The notes: generated by a model from the letters alone, not told the origin. A stretch of DNA of 64,000 nucleotides from Flectonema sp. DT1601 (GCA_964019425.1 OZ025816.1:310001-374000); one strand, 5' to 3'. Numbered from the stretch's first letter, positions 1 to 10,029 are shown. Program-made: numbers and translations.

Positions 1-504
1 TAAAAGCTCACCCATGAGTTTGGTAGTAATTAAAATAAAACAAACCTTCCAACCAGATTCAGTGCATATGATAGTTTCGGGAGGTCCTTGAAAACAAAAA
101 TCAACATCAGTACCATACAAGTCGATATCTCCGATATTATAAACCTCATCGTAGCACTGATCTTTGAGATGTTGAGTTTTAACTTCAATATTCAGAAAGC
201 TGTCAAACTCAATAGAATTTTGAAATGTGTGACAAACATCATAACACGCTCTCAAACTCTCTTGAGGAAGAAAGCGAAACACTTGTCTCAAAACGTCAAT
301 CGCAATATTGCATATTACAACACTTGGCTTCCGAGTAGCTGTTGAAGTACGATTTGCTATATTTCCTTTGATTTCTATGGTTGAAGGTACTCCAGTATGG
401 TGTTTGTTGGTGTTGCTGTCTTTTCGTTTTAGTTGACGAAGTGATGGTTTCCTCCAAACAGCTGGAGCACCCTGCGCTGTTGCGCAATCGGCCAGCCGTC
501 GCAT
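1..504 (-). CDS. F-box-like protein, 3' part cut by window edge
   Basis: An open frame starts at the ATG at 504 and runs without a stop to base 1, so the gene continues outside the window. An AAATTTTCAG acceptor lies 13 bases upstream of the ATG. The first 60 residues are basic and unstructured. Around residues 70-105 a degenerate F-box is visible (IAIDVLRQVFRFLPQESLR, then CYDVCHTF), the pattern that docks SKP1 in SCF ubiquitin ligases. The following stretch is acidic with several Cys. A likely donor (AAG|GTTTGT) at about base 45 may start an intron, because the same donor is used in two other genes here; the frame is also open through it. The substrate-recognition part lies outside the window, so the target is unknown. 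It could be any F-box family member. Confidence 0.6.
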   Translation of the reverse strand, partial: MRRLADCATAQGAPAVWRKPSLRQLKRKDSNTNKHHTGVPSTIEIKGNIANRTSTATRKPSVVICNIAIDVLRQVFRFLPQESLRACYDVCHTFQNSIEFDSFLNIEVKTQHLKDQCYDEVYNIGDIDLYGTDVDFCFQGPPETIICTESGWKVCFILITTKLMGELL

Positions 505-1405
505 GTTATTTCAGTGTCTGAAAATTTAAAAACTTAAAAAGAAATTATCCAATGAAAAAATATTTTAGAAAAAAAAAACACAATGCAAAACGTACAACAA
601 AAAAAAAAAAAAAACGATGGTTACCAAAACCATAAAAAACTTTTTTTTTTTTTTTTTTATTGAGACAAAGTAGTAAACCAGAAATAATACTGTACAAAAA
701 TAGATTTTTTTTTTTTTTTGAAAATTTCAATTTTCTGGGTAATGAGATACTAACTAAGAAGAAACAACAAAAAAACAATCAAAAAAAAAAAAAAAAAACT
801 ACACAAATCCTCTTGATAGGATTAGAAATAAAATTGTCAACAGGAGTATAGATCCCATGAAACCTTGTTCGCATATCTCTTTATGGACACTATAGAGTTA
901 AGAAGTATTCTGAACCCCACATGCATGCCATTTGTCAATTTTCTACTTCATTCAGTTATAGAAAGAAGTAAAAAAAGAAAAAAAATATATATATTTGAAA
1001 AAATTAAGAAAATAAATAATCCATCGGAGCTCTCAAGAAAGATAATTGAGAAAAAAAAGGGGGAGAAAACAAAAAAACAAAAAAGGAAAATCGAAATACA
1101 TATCGAAGCGGGTAAAATCTGTCCCACGTCGTCACTCGAAAAAAAGGTATTATTAAAAAGCAGTGGAGTCAAGGAAATTATCCTGTAGGGAATCTTCTCT
1201 CAAAGCAGACTGCGAATTGAAATTTAAAAAACGGAAGAAAATGGTCCCAAGACTGGGTGGAACAAAAAAAAGCAGTACGCGAACCACGTGTGATACCAAT
1301 TCTCTGCAACATAAATAAAAGAGTAATTATGTAGTGGAAAAAAAAATAAATCTCTTTCAACCAAAAAAACAAAACAAAATTCCCCATTACAGACGATAAT
1401 ACCGC
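505..1405. other. AT-rich spacer
   Basis: This stretch between the F-box gene and the tubulin-ligase-like gene is dominated by A and T homopolymers of 10-20 bases (for example near 600-660, 700-720 and 780-800). The open frames in it encode mainly Lys, Phe and Asn runs and lack gene-like composition. No RNA gene is seen. Confidence 0.6.
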
Positions 1406-1415
1406 TGAGCACACA

Positions 1416-1505
1416 CAGGGAAACATTTGACATAAATAAAATAAACATCTTTTTAATCTGAATAGTTTCTTCTTCTCCGGTTTCATCGATGCAAAAAAAA
1501 AAAAA
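1416..1505 (+). repeat. SINE-like element copy 1 (abuts the stop codon of the next gene)
   Basis: This is one of four copies of a short element: CAGGGAA, a variable 25-35 bases, then AATCTGAATAGTTTCTTCTC, a short CCGAC/GTCGG-type hairpin, TGC or ATGC, and a poly(A) tail. In this copy the hairpin is decayed (CCGGTTTCATCGATGC). The tail is 13 A. The element directly abuts the stop codon of the minus-strand gene that ends at 1506. Confidence 0.6.
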
Positions 1506-3974
1506 TTACTGGAATAACAATCCACTCCTCATCTGTAATTTAACAAAGTCGTTTGGTCTTCCCTCTTTGAGTCTTCTCTCGCATAGCCAGTTTGCTGTGG
1601 GTGAGTTTTTTAGAACGATCTCAGCCATGTCTCTTGTCATATCCATCTTTAAGTACTCTGCGATTGCTGGGGAACCATTTACTTCAAGTAGCCATGCTCG
1701 GTTGTTATCGTCAATCATAAAATCAAAACCGAATAATTGAAATGAAACCATCGGAGGTGGAGCAGACATCAACGACGGAGATGCCGCCAGGAATGTCGTT
1801 GCGGTAATCCTATTCAACTGTGGTTCTATGTCTCGATAAAATGAACCAGGAGGATCTAAAGATTGCATGTATGTTTCCAGTTCATCAAACCAAAGTTCAT
1901 TTCCTTCTTCAAATTCTCCAAATCGATCTCCATTCTCCTGAATATGATGGTTAGTTAAATGCATTAAATGATTATTCAATTTCCCCAAAGCCCCTTCCTC
2001 ATAAGCATAACTACTAGTTCGACAAACTCCTCTTTTATACACATGAGGATAGCTTCCACCTTTTAGAAGAAGCACCCACGTTCTGATATCGAACTTTCTT
2101 TTATTTATTAAAAGAGGTCTCTCAATGTATCGTTGAACAACCCATCGATACTTCTCTTGTTGAGAATCTATATAATTTAAAATTGATTCTTTATTTGATG
2201 AAATGTTCATATTTAAACCTTTTGACCCATGAGACGGTTTAGCTATCCAAGTAGATCCAGAATGACGAAGAAACGCACTTCGCTCATCATATCCAGAACG
2301 AGGTGTGATTATAAAAGTATGGGGAGTTACCTCGTAAGGTGACTTGAGACTTGCTCTGAGCAGCTCAATCATTTTCGATTTCAACGTCATTTCTCTACTT
2401 CCTAAGAAGTAGTTAACATACTGAGTAGGACCTGTTTTACTATTCTCATTTCGAAGAGATAACAGTCTCATTCCGTTTTCAATCAGCGTTTCGACTTGAA
2501 ATTTATCTGATAGGATCATCGAGACTGCTCCTGTTAATGAGGGTATTGTATTCCGACTTGTCCAATATGGTGATTCAAGTAACACATCATACAAGGCATC
2601 TAAGGCCATCCCAATCCCAGTACTCTTCGCTATGTAGCAATGCTCTTTATTATATTGAGTTATACTGCTGTGAACCCTTCTGGGAGGAGGAGTTTGGCTT
2701 TCAGTTCGATACTGATATGAACTATTTCTGTTAAATAATGAATTAGAACAAAAAGTCCTAGCAGGAGTAAGACTCCTGACTAGCCTATCAGCAGATTTAG
2801 AACGGCGAACAGCACTGTGCTGTGTATCACGTGCGTGGGTATTACGAGCTGGAGTGACTGACCTCTCCGGTACTAATCGTTTAAATACGGGAATCTGTGA
2901 TTTTTTATTATCAATTTTCTTCTTAACAACCTTCGTTGGTGAGTTGGTCCTTTCTTTTTTCTTACTTCTAAGAGGCGTCTTAACCCCGGGTGAAACCGGT
3001 ATTGGTTTTTTTTTAACAACTTTTTTTCGACGACTGCTGATGTCTCTCGATGTTGTTCCCGGAGGGACAACAGCCTTTGAAAATGCCTTATCAAGAACCT
3101 TATTCTTCTGTGGTGATATACGAACACCTACTTCCGCTTGTAAAATCTTTTCTAATTCTTTGAGGGCGTATTTTAGAGTTATTCTGTTTTCCTTATTAAT
3201 TTCACATTTTAAAATTTTTGGTAGCAAAGTTTCAAGAAGCACCACAGCACAATCTTGAGGTTGAATAGGAGCAGCACGATTCTCTAGTAGAAGTTTGCAT
3301 ATGTCGCATTGTTTTTTAAGTAGAGATTGACAAGTGTCACGGTGAAGACCTGGTGGAATTGAAGCCGACCGCAGTAACATAGCCATTGCTGTTTGTAACC
3401 TGGAGAGGGCAGCTGAGTAGTCAGGTATGTCCAGTGTCTCAAAACAAATCCCAAACAGCATCTCCGATGCCAAAGTCGGCGTAGGTTCGATTCTGAGTGC
3501 AGCTCTACAGTGAAGCATCGCTGCCTGAGCACTACCCCCTCTGAGAGATAACCATGCCAGTGCAAGTGAAGCGCTTTTTTCTATGGATTTACCTTCTGAT
3601 ACAACACCTTTATATTTTTCAGGTACTTGTAATTTAGGATATGATAAGGCCTTTTGAAGATTACCTCTGACGTCTGTAAGACCACTCGCTCCCCTAATCA
3701 GTGATAAGTTAATAAGCCCATCGTAAAGTAAAATAGTACTCCTGATGTTATAACGAATACAGTTGTAGGATCCCCACACGTGTGATGCCCCGCCTGATGT
3801 CCATTGTAAGGCTTTGTCAAGCATTTCTTTAGCATCTCCGTATCTTCCAGTTCCTATTAATCCTTCTGTTGAATGCATTAGAGCACATGTAAATAGAGCT
3901 GTTGCATCACCATTGTCCCCCACATCAATTAGTTTTGTTAAGATTCTCTCACATCGTTGGGTTAATTCTTCCAT
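1506..3974 (-). CDS. Tubulin-tyrosine-ligase family protein with N-terminal helical (TPR-like) half
   Basis: This 822-residue protein has a clear TTL domain in its C-terminal half (about 455-822). Visible pieces are IAKPSHGSKGLNM and RKFDIRTWVLLL (nucleotide-binding region), LTNHHIQ, and FGFDFMIDDNNRAWLLEVNG, whose Glu and Asn are the metal/ATP ligands. The ending EVNGSPA resembles TTL itself (EVNGAPA) more than typical polyglutamylases, so C-terminal Tyr ligation to alpha-tubulin is favoured over glutamylation. Residues 1-230 are helical with alternating small residues like TPR repeats, and 290-430 is a basic, Ser-rich linker, perhaps for microtubule binding. TTL alone is about 380 residues, so the N-terminal half is an addition. 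A CTGACAAAAG acceptor lies about 45 bases upstream. No introns are seen. The spacer to the next gene upstream is 237 bases. Confidence 0.85.
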   Translation of the reverse strand: MEELTQRCERILTKLIDVGDNGDATALFTCALMHSTEGLIGTGRYGDAKEMLDKALQWTSGGASHVWGSYNCIRYNIRSTILLYDGLINLSLIRGASGLTDVRGNLQKALSYPKLQVPEKYKGVVSEGKSIEKSASLALAWLSLRGGSAQAAMLHCRAALRIEPTPTLASEMLFGICFETLDIPDYSAALSRLQTAMAMLLRSASIPPGLHRDTCQSLLKKQCDICKLLLENRAAPIQPQDCAVVLLETLLPKILKCEINKENRITLKYALKELEKILQAEVGVRISPQKNKVLDKAFSKAVVPPGTTSRDISSRRKKVVKKKPIPVSPGVKTPLRSKKKERTNSPTKVVKKKIDNKKSQIPVFKRLVPERSVTPARNTHARDTQHSAVRRSKSADRLVRSLTPARTFCSNSLFNRNSSYQYRTESQTPPPRRVHSSITQYNKEHCYIAKSTGIGMALDALYDVLLESPYWTSRNTIPSLTGAVSMILSDKFQVETLIENGMRLLSLRNENSKTGPTQYVNYFLGSREMTLKSKMIELLRASLKSPYEVTPHTFIITPRSGYDERSAFLRHSGSTWIAKPSHGSKGLNMNISSNKESILNYIDSQQEKYRWVVQRYIERPLLINKRKFDIRTWVLLLKGGSYPHVYKRGVCRTSSYAYEEGALGKLNNHLMHLTNHHIQENGDRFGEFEEGNELWFDELETYMQSLDPPGSFYRDIEPQLNRITATTFLAASPSLMSAPPPMVSFQLFGFDFMIDDNNRAWLLEVNGSPAIAEYLKMDMTRDMAEIVLKNSPTANWLCERRLKEGRPNDFVKLQMRSGLLFQ

Positions 3975-4211
3975 TATAATTTATTGTTTTTTTTTATGTT
4001 GTGGATTTCCAACCCTCTTTTGTCAGAAAAATTATATTTTTTTAAAAAAAAAAAATAGTAATCATCACATCACTCTTTACTAACGATACGTCACTCGTGT
4101 TAATATGACACGAAATTGGGAAAGAAATTGTGTGAAAAAAATGAGTGGAGACATCCACTAGAAGGTAATTAAAAAAAAAATAAAAAATATTCCTCACAGT
4201 ACGTGTCTTTA

Positions 4212-4844
4212 TTAGAAATCCAGACCAGTACAGAGATCGTCTTCAGCTTCTGCAGGTGGATTGTCTTGGTTCAGTCCCTTTTCAATCTTTATAACAATTT
4301 CAGCAGGATTGCTCAACTGATTTAGTGATATTTCCGGAGTCTGTTCAGCAAGGCATTGTGGTGTGACAGACATCAGCGTGTCATTTTGTTCATTTTCAGA
4401 TTTTGGTCGTTTTACAAAAGTGACGCTTTCCTCAGAAACGACGTAATGAAAAATATTTTCAGGGACTACAATAAGTGATCTTGATAAAGGTTCGTATTCT
4501 AAGATTGAGGCGCAGTACAACCCCAGGGCTGATCCTTTATTTCCAATTTGAGGTAGGTCATTAAGAAGTCCATTATAAACAGTCGCTTGAATAGTTTCAG
4601 TTCCATCACTCAACTCGATTAGTTTGTTTCCACTTTCTTCCATTATAACTCTGGTGACAACACCACAACAGTATTCAACTTTATGTTTTTCAAGTGGGCC
4701 TGTCGTTATATCTGAAAGCTTGCTGATGACGATATCGTTTTTATTATTCGCAATCCACGTCTGTAGCTGTATCCAAGGATGATGCGAAGCAATATCAAAT
4801 TCCTCACACGAAGTTCCACGCGACCGCTTTGAATTCTGAGTCAT
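4212..4844 (-). CDS. OB-fold protein, possibly RMI2-like
   Basis: The product is 210 residues. Residues 35-140 read as an OB fold: ISKLSDITTGPLEKHKVEY, then a GVV strand, a turn with SDG, and VYNGLLNDLPQIG. The order GPL - G-V-V - SDG - LP..G recalls RMI2, the small OB-fold subunit of the BLM-TOP3A-RMI dissolvasome, but other OB proteins (RPA2-like, CST) would fit too. The C-terminal 60 residues are acidic and Gln/Pro-rich and look disordered. The stop codon overlaps an AATAAA motif (TAATAAA). A TTCTTATAAG acceptor lies 16 bases before the ATG, followed by an A-rich leader. The OB fold is moderately sure; the RMI2 assignment is weak. Confidence 0.5.
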   Translation of the reverse strand: MTQNSKRSRGTSCEEFDIASHHPWIQLQTWIANNKNDIVISKLSDITTGPLEKHKVEYCCGVVTRVIMEESGNKLIELSDGTETIQATVYNGLLNDLPQIGNKGSALGLYCASILEYEPLSRSLIVVPENIFHYVVSEESVTFVKRPKSENEQNDTLMSVTPQCLAEQTPEISLNQLSNPAEIVIKIEKGLNQDNPPAEAEDDLCTGLDF

Positions 4845-5032
4845 ATTTTTTCTTTTCCCCCTTATAAGAAAAAATCATATGAAGGTATCACCTAACAAAG
4901 CTCACTGGTTACGTTAAGAGGAGAGAAGGGAGTTTTTTTTTTTTTTTTTTTGTTAGACGCAACGGACAGTAGGCATGTAAAGCACAAAAAAAAAAAAAAA
5001 AAAAGAAGAAGTGTAACTGAAAAAAGTGTAAT

Positions 5033-7432
5033 CTACGCAGCTTCCTCTAAAACATCATCTGGTTTGCTAAGAGATTTCTCTTGAGCAATTGAATGAGCGT
5101 TGTCGTAGTCCCAAACAACAGATTCTCGTAGTAGTCTAGTCACGGAATGAAGCTCCTCAAGTGTTGGTAGGAAGACATCAAGTTGACGTTGGATATCAGA
5201 AGTGTTTGATTCCATTTCATTTAATTCGTCTCGTTGAATTGCGATACCTGATTCTAATTGATCTACGTAAGACTTTACATAGGTAGAGAATGTTTCTGAT
5301 AAGTAATCAAGACATGAAGACACTGCATTCTTATCATAAAAAACTAATTCATTATGAGCAGAACTACTACAGCTGAGAGCATCATCCCAAGATTTGAGAT
5401 ACTTATCAACAATAACATCATAACAGTTTTCAGAGATGACCGAGATGTCAGTTTCTGTAGTTGTCAAGTGAGACGTATCTGTTTGCATCGCCTTAGTACA
5501 ACTTTCAGAAGTTTCATAAGGCAATTGTCTCGTACAGTTATTCAGACATCGGTCATCCGGAGCAGCTACATTGATATCCCTCCATTTTCCACAAGTATTT
5601 TCCAGACTTAGTTGAGATTCTCGTCCTCCACTATGTCGTTCAGCAGCAAATATTAAATCGATTGACTTTCCCTTTAACATGTCTAGCAGTTCATTCTTTC
5701 GTGATTTACAAACAATTAATAAAGATGGAAGTATTAAGTTCAATTCATCTTTTAAATGATGTGCAAATGCTTGTCCAACATCCAACAGTTTTTCTTTTAA
5801 ATTGTTAGAAATTACTGAAATGATTGCTTCTTTGTTCTGGCTGACGAAGTCCCAATGGGTTTGGTCTTCTGAGCTTTGTTTTTCAATGTAAAGTTTATCT
5901 TTAACATAAGTGTTTAATACAAATTCTTTTAGAGATGACACAGCTTTGGTAATCGCGTATACAGCAGTGTGTTGGCGAGTTTTGTATTTAGTGGGTTGGG
6001 CTCCGTTGAGAATCTCACGTAACTCTACTAATCGTTTATTCCAGAAATCTGTCATCATCGAAAGGGCTAAGTCGTCCAGTTCGGTTCTCATAATTAAAAT
6101 AATCCTCTGAACACACTGTTGAGATTCTTTAACACAGTTCAGTGACGTGATTAATTCATCCATTTCACCACTTGTCTCCATTTGCTGACATTTCAATTGA
6201 GGAACAACCTGCCTCAACGACTCAATAAAATAATTAAAAAGCGATATAGTTTCCATCGCACACGACAACAACAAATAAAGACCACTATTAAAAGCTGTGA
6301 TCCTGAGAGAGCGTTCCATTGGTAGAAGACCGCTGCCTACTAACTGTTCCTCTGAACGATTAAAAGCCATTCTCTGTAAATATTCAACAGGGATGGAATC
6401 GATTTCCTGCATGAATGAACTGCTGTAAGCTATATCACAATAATCATACAACGTCGTTAGAGATACGTTCTCTTTTTGAGTGTTGATATACCTTGAATAG
6501 AGACCTAGTTTGGTGTATACGACGCTTACTTGCCGTTCTTTTATTCTTTTTGATTGCGTTGAAGTTGGTGAATTCAGTGATGATTTCATCGACGATAATT
6601 TTTTTGGAATAACAACGTTAACAATGTATGAAATAATCTCTTGAACGGAATCGAACTTGTTGTGAAAATCTTCGAGATCGTGATCAGAGGTAATTTGGAG
6701 GATTTTATTAAAAAAAGCACCTGTGTTCGTAACTACAAATTGAACCCTTTCTGGAGAGTCAAACAGGCTAAGGGGAATACCACTTAACATGTCGTCTTCT
6801 TCGGGAGTCTTTAGCATTTCATAGTTAAGTAAATAAACAAACACATCAGCACAGAACGACTCATATCCTCCTGATGACGTTACGATGGGTGATTTTCTAA
6901 ATGAGTCAATAATACTAACTTCAGCTTCCATATTATAATTCTTTATAAAGTGTGGAGTACATTCAAGGTAAGGAAGAAGTTGTTCATTTCTTGGAGTGTA
7001 GTGACTCTCTGTAGAGCTTTTTAGTATCTCATTTTCAGATTTAATTCTATTTTTTACCGATTCATCCTCGACAGCAAGGATTTTACCATCGCTACCTCTG
7101 AGTGTTGGTGTGTCAGATACACTTGGTCGTACGACAATATCAAAAGTACTGGTTGGGTCATCATTCTCACTGATGTCAATTCCCGATGCTGACGGAAGTA
7201 AGTCTTTTCCTAGTAAAGCATTGACAAATTCACTCTTTCCACATCTACCATTGCCAACAATCATCATCATCAGTCTGGGATCAGGGTCTTGTAATTTCAT
7301 TATTAGTCCTTGAATAGATCGGTGAATTGGACATAACGTGTCAGTAAAACTACTTAACGCCTTCTCTGCAGTACTCAACATGTCTACCAACACATTTCGT
7401 TGAAGAGAATTAGCCTGAGTCAGACTGGCCAT
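5033..7432 (-). CDS. Dynamin-superfamily-like large GTPase
   Basis: The product is 799 residues. A P-loop, VGNGRCGKSEF, sits at about residues 59-69, followed by NALLGKDLLPSA, the usual dynamin/EHD/mitofusin run-in. A switch-1 Thr is plausible in DPTSTFDI. The G3 position reads SIIDSFRKSP, so the canonical DxxG is not evident. A G4-like FVVTNTGAF follows. The rest (about 280-799) is mainly helical with Gln/Glu-rich heptads, as in dynamin stalks; no transmembrane segment, PH or proline-rich domain is seen. The role is probably membrane remodelling, with the organelle unknown. The acceptor TTTTCTTTATTCAG is 11 bases before the ATG, and only 115 bases separate this gene from the next one upstream. 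The family call is fairly sure; the exact subfamily is not. Confidence 0.65.
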   Translation of the reverse strand: MASLTQANSLQRNVLVDMLSTAEKALSSFTDTLCPIHRSIQGLIMKLQDPDPRLMMMIVGNGRCGKSEFVNALLGKDLLPSASGIDISENDDPTSTFDIVVRPSVSDTPTLRGSDGKILAVEDESVKNRIKSENEILKSSTESHYTPRNEQLLPYLECTPHFIKNYNMEAEVSIIDSFRKSPIVTSSGGYESFCADVFVYLLNYEMLKTPEEDDMLSGIPLSLFDSPERVQFVVTNTGAFFNKILQITSDHDLEDFHNKFDSVQEIISYIVNVVIPKKLSSMKSSLNSPTSTQSKRIKERQVSVVYTKLGLYSRYINTQKENVSLTTLYDYCDIAYSSSFMQEIDSIPVEYLQRMAFNRSEEQLVGSGLLPMERSLRITAFNSGLYLLLSCAMETISLFNYFIESLRQVVPQLKCQQMETSGEMDELITSLNCVKESQQCVQRIILIMRTELDDLALSMMTDFWNKRLVELREILNGAQPTKYKTRQHTAVYAITKAVSSLKEFVLNTYVKDKLYIEKQSSEDQTHWDFVSQNKEAIISVISNNLKEKLLDVGQAFAHHLKDELNLILPSLLIVCKSRKNELLDMLKGKSIDLIFAAERHSGGRESQLSLENTCGKWRDINVAAPDDRCLNNCTRQLPYETSESCTKAMQTDTSHLTTTETDISVISENCYDVIVDKYLKSWDDALSCSSSAHNELVFYDKNAVSSCLDYLSETFSTYVKSYVDQLESGIAIQRDELNEMESNTSDIQRQLDVFLPTLEELHSVTRLLRESVVWDYDNAHSIAQEKSLSKPDDVLEEAA

Positions 7433-7547
7433 GTTGTTGGATTCTGAATAAAGAAAACATGTTTAGCGAAAAACAATACAAAGAAAGAAGAAAAAAAAAT
7501 AGTAGTTTTTTTTTATTCCATAAAGAAATAATAAGTGTAAGTGAGTT

Positions 7548-8525
7548 TTAGGTATTCTTTTTTAAGCTTCCGTAGAATTCGAGTCCAGAAACGGTAAAGT
7601 CGTGACCGAATTGTTGGTTAGCCGCAATTTGAATGATTCGAAGGTATCTGAAGAATTTGTTTCTACGACATTTTACAGGAAAAGTAGCTGACAGGCGGTT
7701 TGGTGAAAAAAACTGACAATTCCGAACCTCGTCAAGCAGCACCCAATTTAACCAAGCATCCATTGACGGGTTCTCAGAGTTTTCATATCCAAGTAGTTGC
7801 CATGAAGTTGGGTAGCTAGAAATAGATGTGCTGGTACCGATTGTGTAGTGAGTCGGACAAACTGAAAAGTTTATAAAATCAACAGCAACCCAAGAAAACG
7901 GTAGTGGAGCTGTACTGAAATGAGACACCTTATTCCCAACCAGTGCTTCCAGAGAGTTCTTTTTTAACCAAACTCTTGTTTCTGAAGAAAGGAGAGCGAC
8001 GTTACCAAAACGAGATGGATTAATCCATGACCTTTTATTATAATGTGTCCCTATGTAATAAATGATTCCTTCGTCGTCGTAGTTGGTTCCGGTAAATTCA
8101 AATTTATGAGCTGCCGCGCTCAAGAAGACCGAATTCTTAATAACTAAACGCCATTCCTGACAAACTACAACGCACCTCCTCAAATCCACTGATGGTAAGA
8201 ACGACATTGAATACGCCAAAACTGTTCCAGAAATAGTCTTGTTTGCATGGACTAGTACTTCTTGTTTTGCAAGCATTCCCCGGACTAGGGATTTTTTTGC
8301 TTGAGTTGCTGCTCGTTCTCTTTCTACCTTTCCAATGCCGTCAATACTGGTGGGCATATGTAATTCTATGAGTCGACGTTGATGTTCATCTTTAGCTCTT
8401 CCACCAGCAGTACTCGGTAGCGAGTAGTTAAACCGAATTCTTCGATCTGCTTCGAGAATATCACGAACGGTTCCCACCTTCCGTTGTGGCGGACATTCTT
8501 CCTTAGGCGGAAGTTGCTCCTCCAT
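7548..8525 (-). CDS. F-box protein with C-terminal galactose-binding-like domain
   Basis: The product is 325 residues. An F-box-like segment lies at about 100-140 (MSFLPSVDLRRCVVVCQEW). The C-terminal 170 residues resemble the jelly-roll domain found in BTBD9, RCBTB-like and HECTD1-type ubiquitin ligases: a WVAVDF strand, PTHYTIG, SWQLLGYENS, then FRYLRIIQIAANQ and the closing SGLEFYG. In those families the fold binds ligands or substrates, so an SCF substrate adaptor is the likely role. The N-terminal 90 residues are charged and low in structure. The acceptor ATTAAACAG is 10 bases before the ATG. An AATAAA motif lies about 25 bases past the stop codon. This is the second F-box protein in the window. 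Confidence 0.7.
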   Translation of the reverse strand: MEEQLPPKEECPPQRKVGTVRDILEADRRIRFNYSLPSTAGGRAKDEHQRRLIELHMPTSIDGIGKVERERAATQAKKSLVRGMLAKQEVLVHANKTISGTVLAYSMSFLPSVDLRRCVVVCQEWRLVIKNSVFLSAAAHKFEFTGTNYDDEGIIYYIGTHYNKRSWINPSRFGNVALLSSETRVWLKKNSLEALVGNKVSHFSTAPLPFSWVAVDFINFSVCPTHYTIGTSTSISSYPTSWQLLGYENSENPSMDAWLNWVLLDEVRNCQFFSPNRLSATFPVKCRRNKFFRYLRIIQIAANQQFGHDFTVSGLEFYGSLKKNT

Positions 8526-9134
8526 TAGTGTTAACCTGTTTAATAATAAAATAATAATTAAACAATTCGAGTTTTCATTTTTTACAATTATTTATTTGGT
8601 TTTTTTTTGAATAAAATTTCTTTTTTCAACGAATTTGAAAATCCTAGAGTGAAAAAAAAAAAAAAAAAAAAAAAAAACCATTTTCGTTTAACCGACCCAA
8701 AAGGCCGTCTCCTACGAATGTCGGAGTATATATTCCGCATCTACAGGCGCGCAATTTTCTCAACTTCACTAACGGTGAGCATCAACACGAAGTATTGAAA
8801 TATGAGATTGCGAAAAACATCCTGAGGATACTTCTTGATTGGTAGAGTACAAGTTGGTAGTGGAATCTTGCAACATGTGAAGAGAGAGAATGAAATACAA
8901 AACACAGTAAGTACCGCGTAACATACTAATTTCAAGTCACACGGCAAACTTCCCTGAGAAATCTAACAGCTGCTGGACATTTGTGGTTGTCTCAGCAACA
9001 CGTGTTACAGAAACAGATAAAATGTAGTAAACCAGATGCTCAAATGTTATTTGAGGTAGTTAAAAATAACAACTAAATCAACAGATATATGTAGACGATA
9101 TCACAATAAGAATTCTCTCACGAGTATTCGATTC
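8526..9134. other. Spacer, low-complexity then mixed sequence
   Basis: The left part holds a 26-A run near 8650. From 8690 to 9134 the sequence is more even, and an acceptor-like TTTCTCAG occurs on the minus strand near 8960, but the 68-codon frame after it has no ATG near its start. I see no supportable gene here; a missed small exon cannot be excluded. Confidence 0.5.
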
Positions 9135-9710
9135 TCAAGCGAGAATAGTCTTTTGTGTAGTCGTATCAGGTATCGCTGATCTCGTCTGGCTATTTAGGTA
9201 GCTGAGAGTTCCTGACCAGAACATTGCTGCTGTGTTCACAAACAACACTCTGTGTCTTAGAGGAACGACTCCAAAAGTTAAAAAATGTACAAAAGGCCAA
9301 AACATGTAGCTCATTGTCATCATTTTGACATAACTATGCTCAAGTTTTGCCTTCGCGTCATCAACTGAACCGCCTTCCATCATCGTCATATAAGGAAGGA
9401 ACATAAAATGAACTGCTGGTGATGCTAGCAGTTGATCGGCTGCTATTTTTATAAGTACTGTACGCCAACCAGTCCCACTTCCAAAAGCCTTTTCTGCGAA
9501 ATTGAACCAATGATGGACTATCGGGGTGTGAATGAATACCCTCCATGATAACATTGCAGCACTTCTCTCGACGTCCATTTCTTCTTTTTCTTCAATAAAT
9601 TTTTGAACCACCGTATCTGAAATTAAAGTAAGTATACCACCAAGCACAGCCTTCGTTAACATCGGTCTAGTTCTCGTGCTGTTATCGATAAATCGCCAAA
9701 TTGATCTCAT
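9135..9710 (-). CDS. Mpv17/PMP22 family membrane protein
   Basis: This 191-residue protein matches the family's usual 175-200. Hallmarks are the N-terminal RPMLTKAVLGGILTLISDT, the central WFNFAEKAFG and KIAADQLLASP, and the signature MFWPFVHFLTFGVVPLRHR followed by FWSGTLSYLNS. Four hydrophobic segments are visible. Members sit in the mitochondrial inner membrane or peroxisomal membrane and form channels. I chose the ATG at 9710 (MRSIWRF) over an upstream ATG at 9740 that would add only a poly-Lys run. The ATG directly follows a run of more than 20 A, an unusual poly(A) leader. The acceptor-like T13AAG is farther upstream. Confidence 0.88.
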   Translation of the reverse strand: MRSIWRFIDNSTRTRPMLTKAVLGGILTLISDTVVQKFIEEKEEMDVERSAAMLSWRVFIHTPIVHHWFNFAEKAFGSGTGWRTVLIKIAADQLLASPAVHFMFLPYMTMMEGGSVDDAKAKLEHSYVKMMTMSYMFWPFVHFLTFGVVPLRHRVLFVNTAAMFWSGTLSYLNSQTRSAIPDTTTQKTILA

Positions 9711-10029
9711 TTTTTTTTTTTTTTTTTTTTTTGGCGTCACAACTTTTTCTTAAAAAAAAAAAAAATTTAATAAGTTTTTTGAATAAATTCAGTAACAACA
9801 ATAAAGGGAAAAAAAATACAGCAGAAAAAAGGAAAGCAAAATGTGTAATTTTTAATATTTTTTCCCCCCACTATTCGAACGTCTTTATCTCTAACAGACC
9901 GATTCTATTAAAAAAAAAATATTATTATTAATTTGCAAGCTGCTGTAGCTTTTATTTCCCTTTCCGTTAGAAAGATCTCTCCTAATTATATTACAGCTCT
10001 GTTTTTTTTTTTTTAGTGGCGATGCAACA

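Noticed and set aside
8741-8947. 68-codon hydrophobic minus frame after an acceptor-like site
   Set aside because: It starts at TTG with no ATG until near its end, so it is not a supportable gene.
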